A DNA stretch of 64,000 nt from contig NZ_JNZD01000013.1 of NCBI RefSeq assembly GCF_000725495.1, positions 248,001 through 312,000 on the forward strand, read 5' to 3'. This document shows, one piece after another, positions 18,396-26,431 of this stretch. The position numbers and the translations under genes are program-made. Under the pieces are notes generated by a model. The model had not been told where the DNA came from, searched no databases, and saw only the letters and a list, made by a program, of their open reading frames with translations. Position 1 is the stretch's first letter, and each line of letters opens with the position of its first letter. Origin of the DNA: Streptomyces aureus. Lineage in GTDB: Bacteria > Actinomycetota > Actinomycetes > Streptomycetales > Streptomycetaceae.

Positions 18396-18487
18396 CCCCA
18401 GGGCCCTACGAGGGACGGAACTCGGCCCCAGGACCGCACGAGGAGCTGGAACTCGCCCTCAGGGCCTTACGAGGAGCTGGAACTCGA
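18396..18487. repeat. Three 30-31-bp tandem copies of the 3' end of the GntR gene
   Basis: Copies at 18396-18425, 18426-18456 and 18457-18487 share the core CGAGGAGCTGGAACTCG (diverged in the first). The third copy contains the last codons and TGA stop of the GntR gene; the other two lie just downstream, where TGG replaces TGA. This looks like a tandem duplication of the gene terminus into the space before the transporter operon. Confidence 0.85.
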
Positions 18488-19223
18488 AGGAGTAGCGCGA
18501 GGCACGGTAGATGTGGGTGCCGAACTCGACGGCACGGCCCGTGTCGTCGAAGGTCGTGCGCTGCATGGTGAGGACGGGGGTCCCGGCCGGCTCGCCGAGC
18601 CGCTCGCCCTCGTCGGCGCTGGCCGCACGGGCTCCGACGGACTGGCGGGCGCTGTGGAGGGTGATCCCCGCGCCACGCATCAGCCGGTACAGGCCGGTCG
18701 CCTCCATCCGGTCACTGTCGAGCTCCAGCAGCTTGGGGGGCAGGAAGTTGCAGAGGTACGCCATCGGCTCGCCGTGCGCGAGGCGCAGGCGTTCGACGCG
18801 GTGGACCTCGCTCCCCTCGGCGACCGACAGGGCGGCGGCCACCTCGGTGGACGCCGGTTCGACGGTGTTGAGGACCACCTGGGTCGCGGGGCGCTGGCCG
18901 GCCGATTCCAGGTCGTCGAAGAGGCTGCTGAGTTCCAGGGGCCGCCTGACCTGGCTGTGCACGACCTGGGTGCCGACGCCCCGGCGCCGCACGAGCAGCC
19001 CCTTGTCGACGAGGGACTGGATGGCCTGACGGACGGTGGGACGGGAGAGGCCGAGGCGTCCGGCGAGCTCGATCTCGTTGCCGAGCAGGCTGCCCGGGGT
19101 CAGCGCCCCGGTCTCGATGGCGGCCTCCAGCTGCTGTGCCAGCTGGAAGTACAGCGGGACCGGACTGGTGCGGTCGACGCCGAGCCGGAGCGCCACGGTC
19201 GGATCCACCTCTGGTTTGGCCAC
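18459..19223 (-). CDS. GntR-family (HutC/UTRA) transcriptional regulator of the sugar locus
   Basis: The 254-residue protein has an N-terminal winged helix (LSRPTVRQAIQSLVDKGLLV, RRRGVGTQV) and a C-terminal UTRA ligand-binding domain (LRLAHGEPMAYLCNFLP, FGTHIYRASRYSFEFQ), the HutC subgroup that binds small sugars or acids. GTG at 19223 (VAKPEVDPTVALRLG) gives the usual length. It sits between the transporter operon and a divergent dehydrogenase gene. The 12-bp palindrome at 19273-19284 in the divergent promoter is the natural operator, so it probably represses both directions until the substrate binds. Its 3' end is tandemly duplicated downstream. Confidence 0.92.
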   Translation of the reverse strand: MAKPEVDPTVALRLGVDRTSPVPLYFQLAQQLEAAIETGALTPGSLLGNEIELAGRLGLSRPTVRQAIQSLVDKGLLVRRRGVGTQVVHSQVRRPLELSSLFDDLESAGQRPATQVVLNTVEPASTEVAAALSVAEGSEVHRVERLRLAHGEPMAYLCNFLPPKLLELDSDRMEATGLYRLMRGAGITLHSARQSVGARAASADEGERLGEPAGTPVLTMQRTTFDDTGRAVEFGTHIYRASRYSFEFQLLVRP

Positions 19224-19272
19224 GGATCGAGCGTAGCCCCGGGAGATGTTGACGGGAAGCTGCGAGGTTCGA

Positions 19273-19284
19273 TTGTCCGGACAA
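19273..19284. promoter_or_regulatory. Operator palindrome TTGTCCGGACAA
   Basis: A perfect 12-bp palindrome lies 50 bp upstream of the GntR start and 40 bp upstream of the dehydrogenase start, five bases from the TTGACA of the plus-strand promoter. Position and symmetry fit the site for the dimeric GntR/UTRA regulator encoded beside it. Confidence 0.65.
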
Positions 19285-19288
19285 ACCA

Positions 19289-19324
19289 TTGACAGCGCCT
19301 CGGGTCGCGCAGCAGTTTGGTCCC
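19289..19324 (+). promoter_or_regulatory. Candidate promoter giving a leaderless dehydrogenase mRNA
   Basis: TTGACA at 19289-19294 is a perfect -35 hexamer. A start point about 30 nt downstream would fall at or next to the ATG at 19325, leaving no room for a leader, and no Shine-Dalgarno sequence precedes the ATG. The -10 region is weak, as is common in Streptomyces. Confidence 0.45.
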
Positions 19325-20335
19325 ATGCGCATCGGACTCATCGGAGCGGGCCGTATCGGCACATTCCACGCGGCCACTCTCAGCCGTCACCGTGAGGTCG
19401 GCGGCTCCCTCATCGTCACGGACGCGGATCCCGTGCGGGCCCAGCGACTGGCGGACCGGCTGGGCGCGACGGCGGCGCCGACCGTGAACGAGATCTTCAC
19501 CTGGGGCGTGGACGCGGTGGTCATCACCGCCGCGACCTCGGCCCACGCCGAACTGATCGGCCGGGCGGCCCGCTCCGGCCTCCCGGTCTTCTGCGAGAAG
19601 CCGATCGCCCTCGACCTCGCGGGCACGCTGGCGGCGCTCGCGGAGGTCGATGCCGCCGGGACCGTTCTGCAGATGGGTTTCCAGCGCCGTTTCGACGTCG
19701 GCTACACGGCCGCCCGTGAGGCGGTGCGCTCGGGCCGGCTCGGCCGGCTGCACACCGTCCGCGCCATGACCTCCGACCAGTCGCCGCCCCCGGCCGAGTA
19801 CCTCCCGCTCTCCGGCGGTCTCTACCGCGACTGTCTGATCCACGACTTCGACATGCTGCGCTGGGTCACCGGCCGCGAGGTCGTCCAGGTGTACGCGGCC
19901 GGCTCCGACGCCGGGCCCGCGCTGTTCCGCGAGGCCAACGACATCGACACCGGCGCGGCCGTCCTCACCTTCGACGACGGCATGCTCGCGACGGCGACCG
20001 CGACCCGGATGAACGGAGCGGGCTACGACGTCCGCATGGAGCTGTCCGGCGAGCTGGACCAGATCGCCGTCGGCCTGGACGACCGCACGCCGATCGCCTC
20101 CACCGAACCGGCCGGCCCACCGCCCGCGGACAAGCCGTGGACGGGTTTTCTGGAGCGCTTCGGACCCGCCTACGAGGCCGAGCTCGCGGCGTTCGTCGAG
20201 GTGGTCCGCGGTGAGCGCGCCAATCCCTGCGACGGCCGCGAGGCGCTGGAGGCGCTGCGTATCGCCGAGGCCTGCGAGCTGTCCCGGCGCGAGCGACGCC
20301 CGGTGTCGCCGGCGGAGATCCCGGGCGGACGCTGA
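19325..20335 (+). CDS. Gfo/Idh/MocA-family oxidoreductase (inositol 2-dehydrogenase-like)
   Basis: The 336-residue protein begins with the Rossmann motif MRIGLIGAGRIGTFHA (GxGxxG). It contains the CEKPIALDL motif with the catalytic-site lysine of the family, the FQRRFD segment and the GGLYRDCLIHDFDMLRW region with the expected Asp/His pair. It should oxidise a cyclic polyol or sugar with NAD(P) in the cytoplasm, most like myo-inositol 2-dehydrogenase. It is divergent from the GntR gene and shares its operator, so it probably acts on the compound imported by the ABC transporter at 15365-18236. Substrate assignment is inference. Confidence 0.9.
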   Translation: MRIGLIGAGRIGTFHAATLSRHREVGGSLIVTDADPVRAQRLADRLGATAAPTVNEIFTWGVDAVVITAATSAHAELIGRAARSGLPVFCEKPIALDLAGTLAALAEVDAAGTVLQMGFQRRFDVGYTAAREAVRSGRLGRLHTVRAMTSDQSPPPAEYLPLSGGLYRDCLIHDFDMLRWVTGREVVQVYAAGSDAGPALFREANDIDTGAAVLTFDDGMLATATATRMNGAGYDVRMELSGELDQIAVGLDDRTPIASTEPAGPPPADKPWTGFLERFGPAYEAELAAFVEVVRGERANPCDGREALEALRIAEACELSRRERRPVSPAEIPGGR

Positions 20336-20380
20336 CCTCGTCCGTACCAGCCGGCGGACCGGAGTCGCCCCCGCGATCCC

Positions 20381-20872
20381 TCAGCCCAGAAGCCGGACGG
20401 CGGGGGCCTCCCCGTCCACGCCGAGCGGACCCTCGCAGTGCTTGCACGTCAGGCGGTGCGGCCGCACGAGGTTGGTCTGGAGGCTGTCCGTCCCCGACTC
20501 CTTCGCCTCCGGACAGTGGTAGCCGAGATGGAACCGCACCCAGGGGTGGCTGGTGGGCGCGGCGGACCTGCCGCCGTCCCGGGTGTCGGTGAAGGGCGCC
20601 CACCAGAAGTCGACCAGGGCCCGGACCGCGATCCGGTCCCGGCCGCTCGTCGTGTCGAACCCCGCGATCCGGGCGGCGGTGTGGTGGCTCTTGAACCCGC
20701 TCCGGCTGCCGGAGCACAGGGCCCGCTCGGCCCCGCGCTCGAACACCGTCGTCCGCCCGAGCCGCTCGCAGACGAAACAGTCGAGGCTGAACTCCAGCCG
20801 GGAGCGCCAGTAGAGCTGGTGGCGCCCGTCCAGACCGGTCAGCTCAGCGGTGATCGACGCCGTACGCAGCAC
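20381..20872 (-). CDS. Cysteine-pair (zinc-ribbon-like) hypothetical protein
   Basis: The 163-residue protein starts at GTG 20872, with GGAGG seven nt upstream. It contains CFVCERLG near the N-terminus, an isolated Cys after HLGYH, and LTCKHCEGPLG near the C-terminus. These CxxC pairs suggest structural zinc, but I do not recognise the family. The middle segment VRALVDFWWAPFTDT and SHPWVRFHLGYHCP is well formed and has no membrane helix, so it is cytoplasmic. It follows the P450 gene by 31 nt on the same strand and is probably co-transcribed. It does not resemble a ferredoxin, so it is not an obvious electron donor for the P450. Confidence 0.72.
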   Translation of the reverse strand: MLRTASITAELTGLDGRHQLYWRSRLEFSLDCFVCERLGRTTVFERGAERALCSGSRSGFKSHHTAARIAGFDTTSGRDRIAVRALVDFWWAPFTDTRDGGRSAAPTSHPWVRFHLGYHCPEAKESGTDSLQTNLVRPHRLTCKHCEGPLGVDGEAPAVRLLG

Positions 20873-20903
20873 GGTCCCCCCTCCCCAGGCGGCACCCGGC
20901 CGC

Positions 20904-22073
20904 TCACCAGCGCACCGGCATACGGCGCACACCTCGCATCAGCATGCCGGGCAGCCAGCCGCTCGGCGGTCCGTCGAGCGCCAGGTCCGGGCACCGCTCC
21001 AGCAGGGAGCGGAGCGCCACGCGGGCTTCGAGCCGGGCCAGCGGCGCGCCCAGACAGTAGTGGATGCCGTGTCCGAAGGCGAGGTGGCCCCGGGTCTCGC
21101 GCCCCTGGTCGAAACGGTCGGGTGCCGGATAGCGCGCCGCGTCGCGGTCGGCCGCGCTGAGGCAGACCATCACCTCTTCCCCGGCCGCGATCGCCGTGCC
21201 GCCGATGTCGAGCGGCTCGGCGGCACAGCGGAAGGTCGCGTTCTCCACCGGTCCGTCGTGCCGCAGGGTCTCCTCGATGGTGCCGTCCAGCAGGGTCATG
21301 TCGGCGCGCAGGGAAGCGAGTTGCCCCGGATTGCCGAGCAGGGACCGGACGACACCGGTGATGAGGTTGACCGTCGTCTCATGTCCGGCGACCAGGAGCA
21401 GGAACGCCATGCCGCGCAACTCCCGCGCCGAGAGCCGGTCGCCGTCCTCGGCGGTGGTGCGGATCAGTGAGCTGAGCAGGTCGTCCGCGGGACCCGCGCA
21501 CCGCTTGTCCTCGATCAAGTCGCGCAGGTACGCGGCCAGTTCGACGAACGCCTTCTGCTCGCTCTCGCCGCTGGTGGGCGCGACGATCTCCGTGGACAGC
21601 GCGCGGAAGGCAGGACGGTCCGGCTCGGGCACGCCGAGCAGCTCACAGATGACGGTCAGCGGGAGCGGATAGGCGAAGGACTCGACGAGGTCGGCGCGCC
21701 CGCGCGGCAGCATCGCGTCGAGCAGTTCGTCGGTGATCTCCTGGATCCGCGGACGCAGCGCCGCGACCCTCCGGCCGGTGAACTCGCCCGCGATCAGGGT
21801 CCGCAGGCGGGTGTGCTGCGGCGGGTCGGAGAGGAGCATGTGCTCGCCGATCAGGTCGTCGCCGTAGAAGACGAACCCCTCCGCCTTCTTGGCCAGCCGC
21901 GGGTCGGCGAGCGCGGCCCGCGCCTCCTCGTACCCCACGACGAGCCAGGTCTCGTGTCCCTGGTCCGGCGGTGGCAGCCGCACCCGGTGCACCGGACCGA
22001 GCGCGCGTAATTCCGCGTAGACCGGATGCGGGTCCTCGGCGAACCGCGCTCCGTACTCCCCCAGATCGATCAC
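20904..22073 (-). CDS. Cytochrome P450 (bacterial class I)
   Basis: The 389-residue soluble enzyme has the I-helix oxygen-activation motif AGHETT (229-234), the K-helix ExxR (E268-R271) and the haem loop FGHGIHYCLG with cysteine ligand C340. The substitution of the usual acidic residue pattern is normal (A-G-H-E-T-T). It resembles the CYP105/107-like enzymes of Streptomyces, which hydroxylate secondary metabolites or xenobiotics. No ferredoxin or ferredoxin reductase is adjacent, so it must borrow redox partners. The ATG at 22073 gives the expected length. Its neighbours are the zinc-ribbon protein downstream and a response regulator upstream; no substrate can be inferred. Confidence 0.94.
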   Translation of the reverse strand: MIDLGEYGARFAEDPHPVYAELRALGPVHRVRLPPPDQGHETWLVVGYEEARAALADPRLAKKAEGFVFYGDDLIGEHMLLSDPPQHTRLRTLIAGEFTGRRVAALRPRIQEITDELLDAMLPRGRADLVESFAYPLPLTVICELLGVPEPDRPAFRALSTEIVAPTSGESEQKAFVELAAYLRDLIEDKRCAGPADDLLSSLIRTTAEDGDRLSARELRGMAFLLLVAGHETTVNLITGVVRSLLGNPGQLASLRADMTLLDGTIEETLRHDGPVENATFRCAAEPLDIGGTAIAAGEEVMVCLSAADRDAARYPAPDRFDQGRETRGHLAFGHGIHYCLGAPLARLEARVALRSLLERCPDLALDGPPSGWLPGMLMRGVRRMPVRW

Positions 22074-22117
22074 GACCGCTCCCTCCCGTCACCCCGCCCA
22101 ACGCGCGGGGACCCCGG

Positions 22118-22783
22118 TCAGTGCCCGTCCGTCTCCAGCAGTCCGGCGTCGTACGCCAGCAACGCGATCTGCACCCGGTTGTTCAGGCCGAGCTTGGCGA
22201 GGATGCGGGACACATGGGTCTTGACCGTGGCGACGCTCATGAACAGCCCGGCGGCGATCTCCGCGTTGGAGCTACCCCGGCCGACCTCGACCGCGACCTC
22301 GCGCTCACGCTCGTTCAGGACGGCCATCCGGGCGCGGGCCGCGGACCGGCGGGTGTCCGGGGCGGAGCCCGCGGCGTGCTCCATCAGCTGCCGGGTGACG
22401 GCGGGCGACAGCACCGGGTCCCCGGCCGCGACCCGGCGCACCGCCGTGAGGATCTCCCCGGGCGGGGTGTCCTTGAGCACGAACCCGGCCGCGCCCGCGC
22501 GCAGCGCCCGCAGCACCTGTTCGTCGGCGTGGAAGGTCGTCAGGACGACGACCTGCGGTGCGTTCTCCCGTTCCCGCAGCCGCTCGGTGGCGGTCAGTCC
22601 GTCGACGCCGGGCATCCTGATGTCCATCAGTACGACGTCGGGCCGGACGCGGTCGACGAGGTCCTCCACCTCGCCACCGTCGGCGGCCTCGCCGACGATC
22701 TCCACGTCCTCGGCGCCGCCCAGCATCAGCGCGAGCCCCGCCCGCACGAGCGGATCATCATCGACGAGCGCCAGCCGAATCAC
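22118..22783 (-). CDS. NarL/LuxR-family response regulator
   Basis: The 221-residue protein has a receiver domain (VDDDPLVRAG, phospho-acceptor aspartate in VLMDIRMPG, VLTTFH and FVLKD) and a C-terminal LuxR-type helix-turn-helix (LNEREREVAVEVGRGSSNAEIAAGL, SVATVKTHVSRILAKLG). GTG at 22783 follows GAGGGG by six nt and gives the usual VIRLALVDDD start; an in-frame ATG six bases upstream is nearly on top of the ribosome site. The partner histidine kinase is at 23326-24597 on the same strand, but a 542-bp spacer with a tandem array separates them. Targets are unknown. Confidence 0.93.
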   Translation of the reverse strand: MIRLALVDDDPLVRAGLALMLGGAEDVEIVGEAADGGEVEDLVDRVRPDVVLMDIRMPGVDGLTATERLRERENAPQVVVLTTFHADEQVLRALRAGAAGFVLKDTPPGEILTAVRRVAAGDPVLSPAVTRQLMEHAAGSAPDTRRSAARARMAVLNEREREVAVEVGRGSSNAEIAAGLFMSVATVKTHVSRILAKLGLNNRVQIALLAYDAGLLETDGH

Positions 22784-23325
22784 AGTCATCCCCTCACCCA
22801 ACCAGCTAGCCAAACCATCTCCCGCCCCTCCGCCCCTACCCAACCCCAGGGGCTCCGCCCCCGGCCCCGCTCCTCAAAACGCGCAGCTGGGCGAAGCTCA
22901 AGGAGTTCACCGAGCGTGAGGGGCACGCCCGGGTGACGCCGGAGGGGCTGAATCGTCCGGGACCGGAATGGTCAGGCACCACGATGCACCCGCAGCCGGC
23001 CGCGCACGCGAGGAGCCGCGCCGGTACATCGGCTCACGCACCACGATGCACCCGCAGCCGGCCGCCCACGCGAGGAGCCGCGCCGGTACATCGGCTCACG
23101 CACCACGATGCACCCGCAGCCGGCCGCGCACGCGAGGAGCCGCGCCGGTACATCGGCTCAGGCACCACGATGCACCCGCAGCCGGCCGCGCACGCGAGGG
23201 GCCGTGCCGGTACATCGATGCCCGTCGCCACCAACGCTCACATCGCTGTCCAACGGCGACGGGCTGATGCACCGGCACGGCCCCGACCCCCCACCGGACC
23301 GGACCCGGGGCCTCAGCCGAACCGC
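22784..23325. repeat. Kinase-regulator spacer with four 62-bp tandem repeats (array 22977-23220)
   Basis: Copies begin at 22977, 23039, 23101 and 23163, each starting CACCACGATGCACCCGCAGC and ending CCGGTACATCGGCTCA or a variant. The first three differ at only a base or two; the fourth diverges at its end. The rest of the spacer (22784-22976, 23221-23325) holds no recognisable gene. Open frames across the array on both strands exist only because the unit lacks stops. Confidence 0.88.
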
Positions 23326-24597
23326 TCACGCCGCCCAGGGCAACCACGCCCGAACCAGAAACCCCCCACCCCCCTGCACCCCGTGCTCCAACCGCCCACC
23401 CGCCAACGTCGCCCGCTCCGTAAGCCCGATCAACCCCTGCCCGGACCCCGGCACCCGCGGCACCGGCCCCGGCGGCGCCGGATTGGCGACGGTCACCGTC
23501 AGACCGTCGCCCGCAGAACCCCGCACCGTCACCGTCACCTCCGCCCCCGGCGCATGCTTGCGCGCGTTCGTCAGCCCCTCCTGGGCGATGCGGTACGCGG
23601 TACGCCCCACGGACGCCGGCACGGCCCCCGGATCGAGCACCCCGTTGTCGAGCACGACCTCCGCCCCGGCGGAACGCGACTCCGCGACGAGCCCGTCGAG
23701 CGCCGCGAGCGTCGGCTGCGGCCGCCCCGCCTCCTCGCCGTCCCCCGCCCGCAGCACCCCGATGATCTCGCGCAGATCCTGCAGCGCCTCGTGCGCGCTC
23801 TCACGGATCACCCCCGCCGCCCGGGCGACCTCCTCCCGGGGCGCGTCGGGCCGGAACTCCAGCGCCCCGGCGTGCACGCTGAGCAGCGTGAGCCGGTGCG
23901 CGAGCACGTCGTGCATCTCGCGCGCGATCGCCTCCCGGGCGAGCCGCTGCGCCTGCTCGGCCCGCAGCGCCGCCTCGGTCTCGGCCCGCCGCGCACGGTC
24001 CCGCAGGCTCAGCATGAGCTGGCGTTTGGACCGTACGAACATGCCCCAGCCGACCACCGCGGAGGTGAGCAGCGCGGTGAGCGCGAGGGCGCCGAGATAC
24101 GGCAGCTCGGGATCGGGCCGCAGCCAGAAGAACGCCGGGAGCAGCGCGATCTGGACACCGGCGACCCAGGCCACGTACCGGAAGGGCCGGTGGACGGCGA
24201 GCGTGAAGAGGGCGACGAGCCCCGCACCGCCCGCGGTGTTGGAGATCAGCCCGACGGGGACCATGGCGACGGCCAGCCCCAGCGGCCAGCGTCGCCGCAG
24301 CCACACTGCGGCGCAGGCGAGCGCGCCGATCGTCTGGTCGGCGACGGCGAGGCCGTGCGGGGTGCCGGGGTCGTCGGTCAGGGTGTTCGCCGCGGCGAGA
24401 CCGATGACGACGGCCAGCAGGAAGCAGCCGAAGTCGACGACCCAGTCGCGCAGGGTGCGCCGGGGCCGCCCGGAGGTCCCCGTGCGCCCGGCGTCGGGGT
24501 CGAGGTCCGCGGCCACGGCCGAGGGCAGCAGCCAGCGCCGGGCGGGCAGGACCGGCGCGGGAACGTCATGCGGCACGGGCGCCGGGTTGTCACTCAC
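23326..24597 (-). CDS. NarL-type sensor histidine kinase
   Basis: The 423-residue protein (GTG 24597) has an N-terminal tail, four or five transmembrane helices (about 52-190), a HisKA_3 dimerisation helix with REMHDVLAHR (phospho-acceptor H229), and a HATPase domain with QEGLTNARKHA (N box) and a GLIGLTERA segment. It senses a signal at or within the membrane and phosphorylates the response regulator at 22118-22783. An upstream extension of the frame to 24777 lacks family similarity. The unusually long repeat-bearing spacer to its regulator is noted separately. Confidence 0.92.
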   Translation of the reverse strand: MSDNPAPVPHDVPAPVLPARRWLLPSAVAADLDPDAGRTGTSGRPRRTLRDWVVDFGCFLLAVVIGLAAANTLTDDPGTPHGLAVADQTIGALACAAVWLRRRWPLGLAVAMVPVGLISNTAGGAGLVALFTLAVHRPFRYVAWVAGVQIALLPAFFWLRPDPELPYLGALALTALLTSAVVGWGMFVRSKRQLMLSLRDRARRAETEAALRAEQAQRLAREAIAREMHDVLAHRLTLLSVHAGALEFRPDAPREEVARAAGVIRESAHEALQDLREIIGVLRAGDGEEAGRPQPTLAALDGLVAESRSAGAEVVLDNGVLDPGAVPASVGRTAYRIAQEGLTNARKHAPGAEVTVTVRGSAGDGLTVTVANPAPPGPVPRVPGSGQGLIGLTERATLAGGRLEHGVQGGGGFLVRAWLPWAA

Positions 24598-24901
24598 GTT
24601 CCACAAATCTACGCAGCGGGACCCGACGTCACCTCTCCGCGAACGGGACCGGCGACCAAAGTCGAGGCGGTCGATACTTTCGTCAGGCGGAATACGCACG
24701 CAGGCCGACCTCGGTCGGACGGACCTCGCCCCGCGGCCGATGTGCTCGGGACGTCCGCGGGGCGAGGGTCGTGCCATGAAGCGGTTGCCGGAGGTGCTCG
24801 GTTTCGTCGCCCTGGTTCAGGGCGTCCCAGGTCTGGTCCGGGAGATCACCGGCAGGCCGCACGGGTGGGGACTGGTGCGGCGACCGGGCCTCCTGGCCGG
24901 T
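24598..24901. other. 304-bp intergenic region between the secreted RNase and the sensor kinase
   Basis: No gene is visible. A small CCGACC-TC-GGTCGG inverted repeat occurs near 24704-24717. It could contribute to termination of a transcript or to the kinase promoter, but it is weak. Confidence 0.4.
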
Positions 24902-25294
24902 TCAGCAGCCGAAGTTGATCAGCTTGAACGTGACGTAGTGGTCCGAGGTGTAGTAGTCCTCCAGGGTCTTCTTGCCGGTCACGATGCGACGCGCACCACG
25001 CGTCGAGGAGCCCGGCGTGATGACCGTGTACTCGTGGTAGTACCCGGTGGACTGGGAGGGCAGGACACCTTCCCGGTTCTGGAAGACCGCCCCGTCCTGC
25101 GAGTACGGGAAGGGACCTCCCGAGTCGATCAGGTCCAGCGTGTCGTACGCCTGGGACGGCAGCGCGCCGTAACAGATGCTGCCGACGGAGGCGGCCGCCG
25201 CGTCGGCCGGAGCCATGGCGACGCCACCGACGAGCAGGGCGGACATGAGGGCCACGAGGGCCCCGATACGGGTGGTTCGTGGGGGGAATCTCAT
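24902..25294 (-). CDS. Secreted guanyl-specific ribonuclease (RNase Sa/barnase family)
   Basis: The 130-residue precursor has a Sec signal peptide (MRFPPRTTRIGALVALMSAL, cleavage near ADA-AAA at about 33) and a mature domain very close to RNase Sa. Key residues are at the expected spacing: catalytic base E88, R99 and R103, catalytic acid H119, and the two cysteines C41 and C130 that form the single disulfide in RNase Sa. It hydrolyses RNA 3' of guanosine outside the cell. No barstar-like inhibitor gene is adjacent, so the cytoplasmic inhibitor, if present, is encoded elsewhere. Confidence 0.94.
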   Translation of the reverse strand: MRFPPRTTRIGALVALMSALLVGGVAMAPADAAAASVGSICYGALPSQAYDTLDLIDSGGPFPYSQDGAVFQNREGVLPSQSTGYYHEYTVITPGSSTRGARRIVTGKKTLEDYYTSDHYVTFKLINFGC

Positions 25295-25304
25295 GCCCTT
25301 AGCA

Positions 25305-25331
25305 TGACGCGCGTAGACAGTGACATGTCAA
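25305..25331 (-). promoter_or_regulatory. Candidate promoter for the secreted RNase
   Basis: On the minus strand TTGACA (25331-25326) is followed about 18 nt later by TCATGCT, a plausible -35/-10 pair 10-35 bp before the RNase start. The -35 lies inside a perfect TGACATGTCA palindrome (25321-25330), which could be an operator. Confidence 0.4.
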
Positions 25332-25483
25332 TGACAAGGCAAGCGATTTCTTCCGTCAAGTCCCATGAATTTTCCGGGAGTTAACTTCTGGCGCCCGCCC
25401 CTCACGCCAGCGCCACACGCCACTGACTCCCGCCCGCTTGAAACCCCACCCACCGCCCCCGTCACCCGCAGCCGCCCGGCACC

Positions 25484-25618
25484 GGATCGGGTGCCGGGCT
25501 AACCGAAGCCGGATCGGGTGCCGGGCGAACCGAAGCCGGATCGGGTGCCAGGCGACCCGAAGCCGGATCGGGTGCCGGGCGAACCGAAGCCGGATCGGGT
25601 GCCGGGCGAACCGAAGGC
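25484..25618. repeat. Five 27-bp tandem repeats downstream of the DHFR-like gene
   Basis: The unit GGATCGGGTGCCGGGCGAACCGAAGCC occurs five times in succession with one to three changes per copy. Its length is a multiple of three, so it gives open frames on both strands, but these lack start context or homology. The surrounding gap (25295-25657) holds no other gene. Confidence 0.85.
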
Positions 25619-25657
25619 CGAAGACCCACCGGACATCTACCGGCTGCCCGGACGGGC

Positions 25658-26266
25658 CTAGTAGCTCCCGTAAGAGGGGCTGCCCTCACGCTCGTACGTG
25701 TTGATCGCGACGCCCGCGCCGGTGATCGTGCCGCCGGTGCGCCGGAACGCGGTGGGGGTGGCGCCCTCGGTGAAGAGGCGGCGGCCGGCGCCGAGCACGA
25801 CGGGGAAGGTCATCAGGTGAAGGGTGTCGATCAGCCCCAGCGCCAGCAGGGACTGCGCGAGGACGGCGCTGCCGTGGATCTGGAGCTCGCCGTCGATGCG
25901 CTCCTTGAGGGCGGTGACCTCCTTGCCGAGGTCGCCGCTGATCACGGTCGTCCCCTCCCAGGCGGGTTCCGTGAGCGTCGAGGAGGCGACGTACTTGGGC
26001 AGGGCGTTCAGCTTGGCGGCGATCGGGTCGGCCGGGTCGGTCATCTTCGGCCAGTAGCCCGCGAAGATCTCGTACGTGCGGCGGCCCAGCAGGAAGGCGT
26101 CGACCCGGGAGAAGTTGTCGACGACGAAGTTCCCGAAGTCGTCGTCGCCGAAGGGAACGCTCCAGCCGCCCTGGGAGAACCCCCCGCTCGGGTCCTCCTC
26201 GGGACCGCCGGGCGCCTGGTGGACTCCGTCGATGCTGACGAACGCGGTGAGGGTGAGCTTGCCCAT
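25658..26266 (-). CDS. Dihydrofolate-reductase-like (RibD C-terminal domain) oxidoreductase
   Basis: The 202-residue protein matches the stand-alone RibD_C/DHFR-like family: KLTLTAFVSIDGVHQAPGG at the start, LLGRRTYEIFAGYWP, the KYVASSTLTEPAWEGTTVI segment, the GELQIHGSAVLAQSLLALGLIDTLHL strand-helix unit (two pieces) and PVVLGAGRRLF. Members bind NADPH, and many are of unknown substrate; true folate reduction is not implied. ATG at 26266 is well placed. It is followed by the 27-bp repeat array and is not obviously in an operon. Confidence 0.88.
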   Translation of the reverse strand: MGKLTLTAFVSIDGVHQAPGGPEEDPSGGFSQGGWSVPFGDDDFGNFVVDNFSRVDAFLLGRRTYEIFAGYWPKMTDPADPIAAKLNALPKYVASSTLTEPAWEGTTVISGDLGKEVTALKERIDGELQIHGSAVLAQSLLALGLIDTLHLMTFPVVLGAGRRLFTEGATPTAFRRTGGTITGAGVAINTYEREGSPSYGSY

Positions 26267-26431
26267 GGCGGTGCCTGCTTCCTTGCGGTGGGGTCATCTG
26301 CCATCAGGGCAGACCCCGGGGGCGCCCGCAACTCATCGGTGCGCACGCCGACGCATGTCGAACTCGCCCCCCTCACGGGCCGGCACCCCACACCACCCGC
26401 TCGCATGCCGACGCCGATGACCTCCGCACCC

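Noticed and set aside
20381..20872. Ferredoxin partner of the P450
   Set aside because: The cysteines are CxxC pairs spaced as in zinc ribbons, not the clustered cysteines of 3Fe-4S or 2Fe-2S ferredoxins.
22977..23220. Regular direct repeats considered as a CRISPR array
   Set aside because: The 62-bp units are contiguous with no unique spacers and there are no cas genes.
25484..25618. 27-bp repeats considered as coding for a repetitive peptide
   Set aside because: Frames on both strands are open only because the unit length is a multiple of three; no ribosome site or homology.
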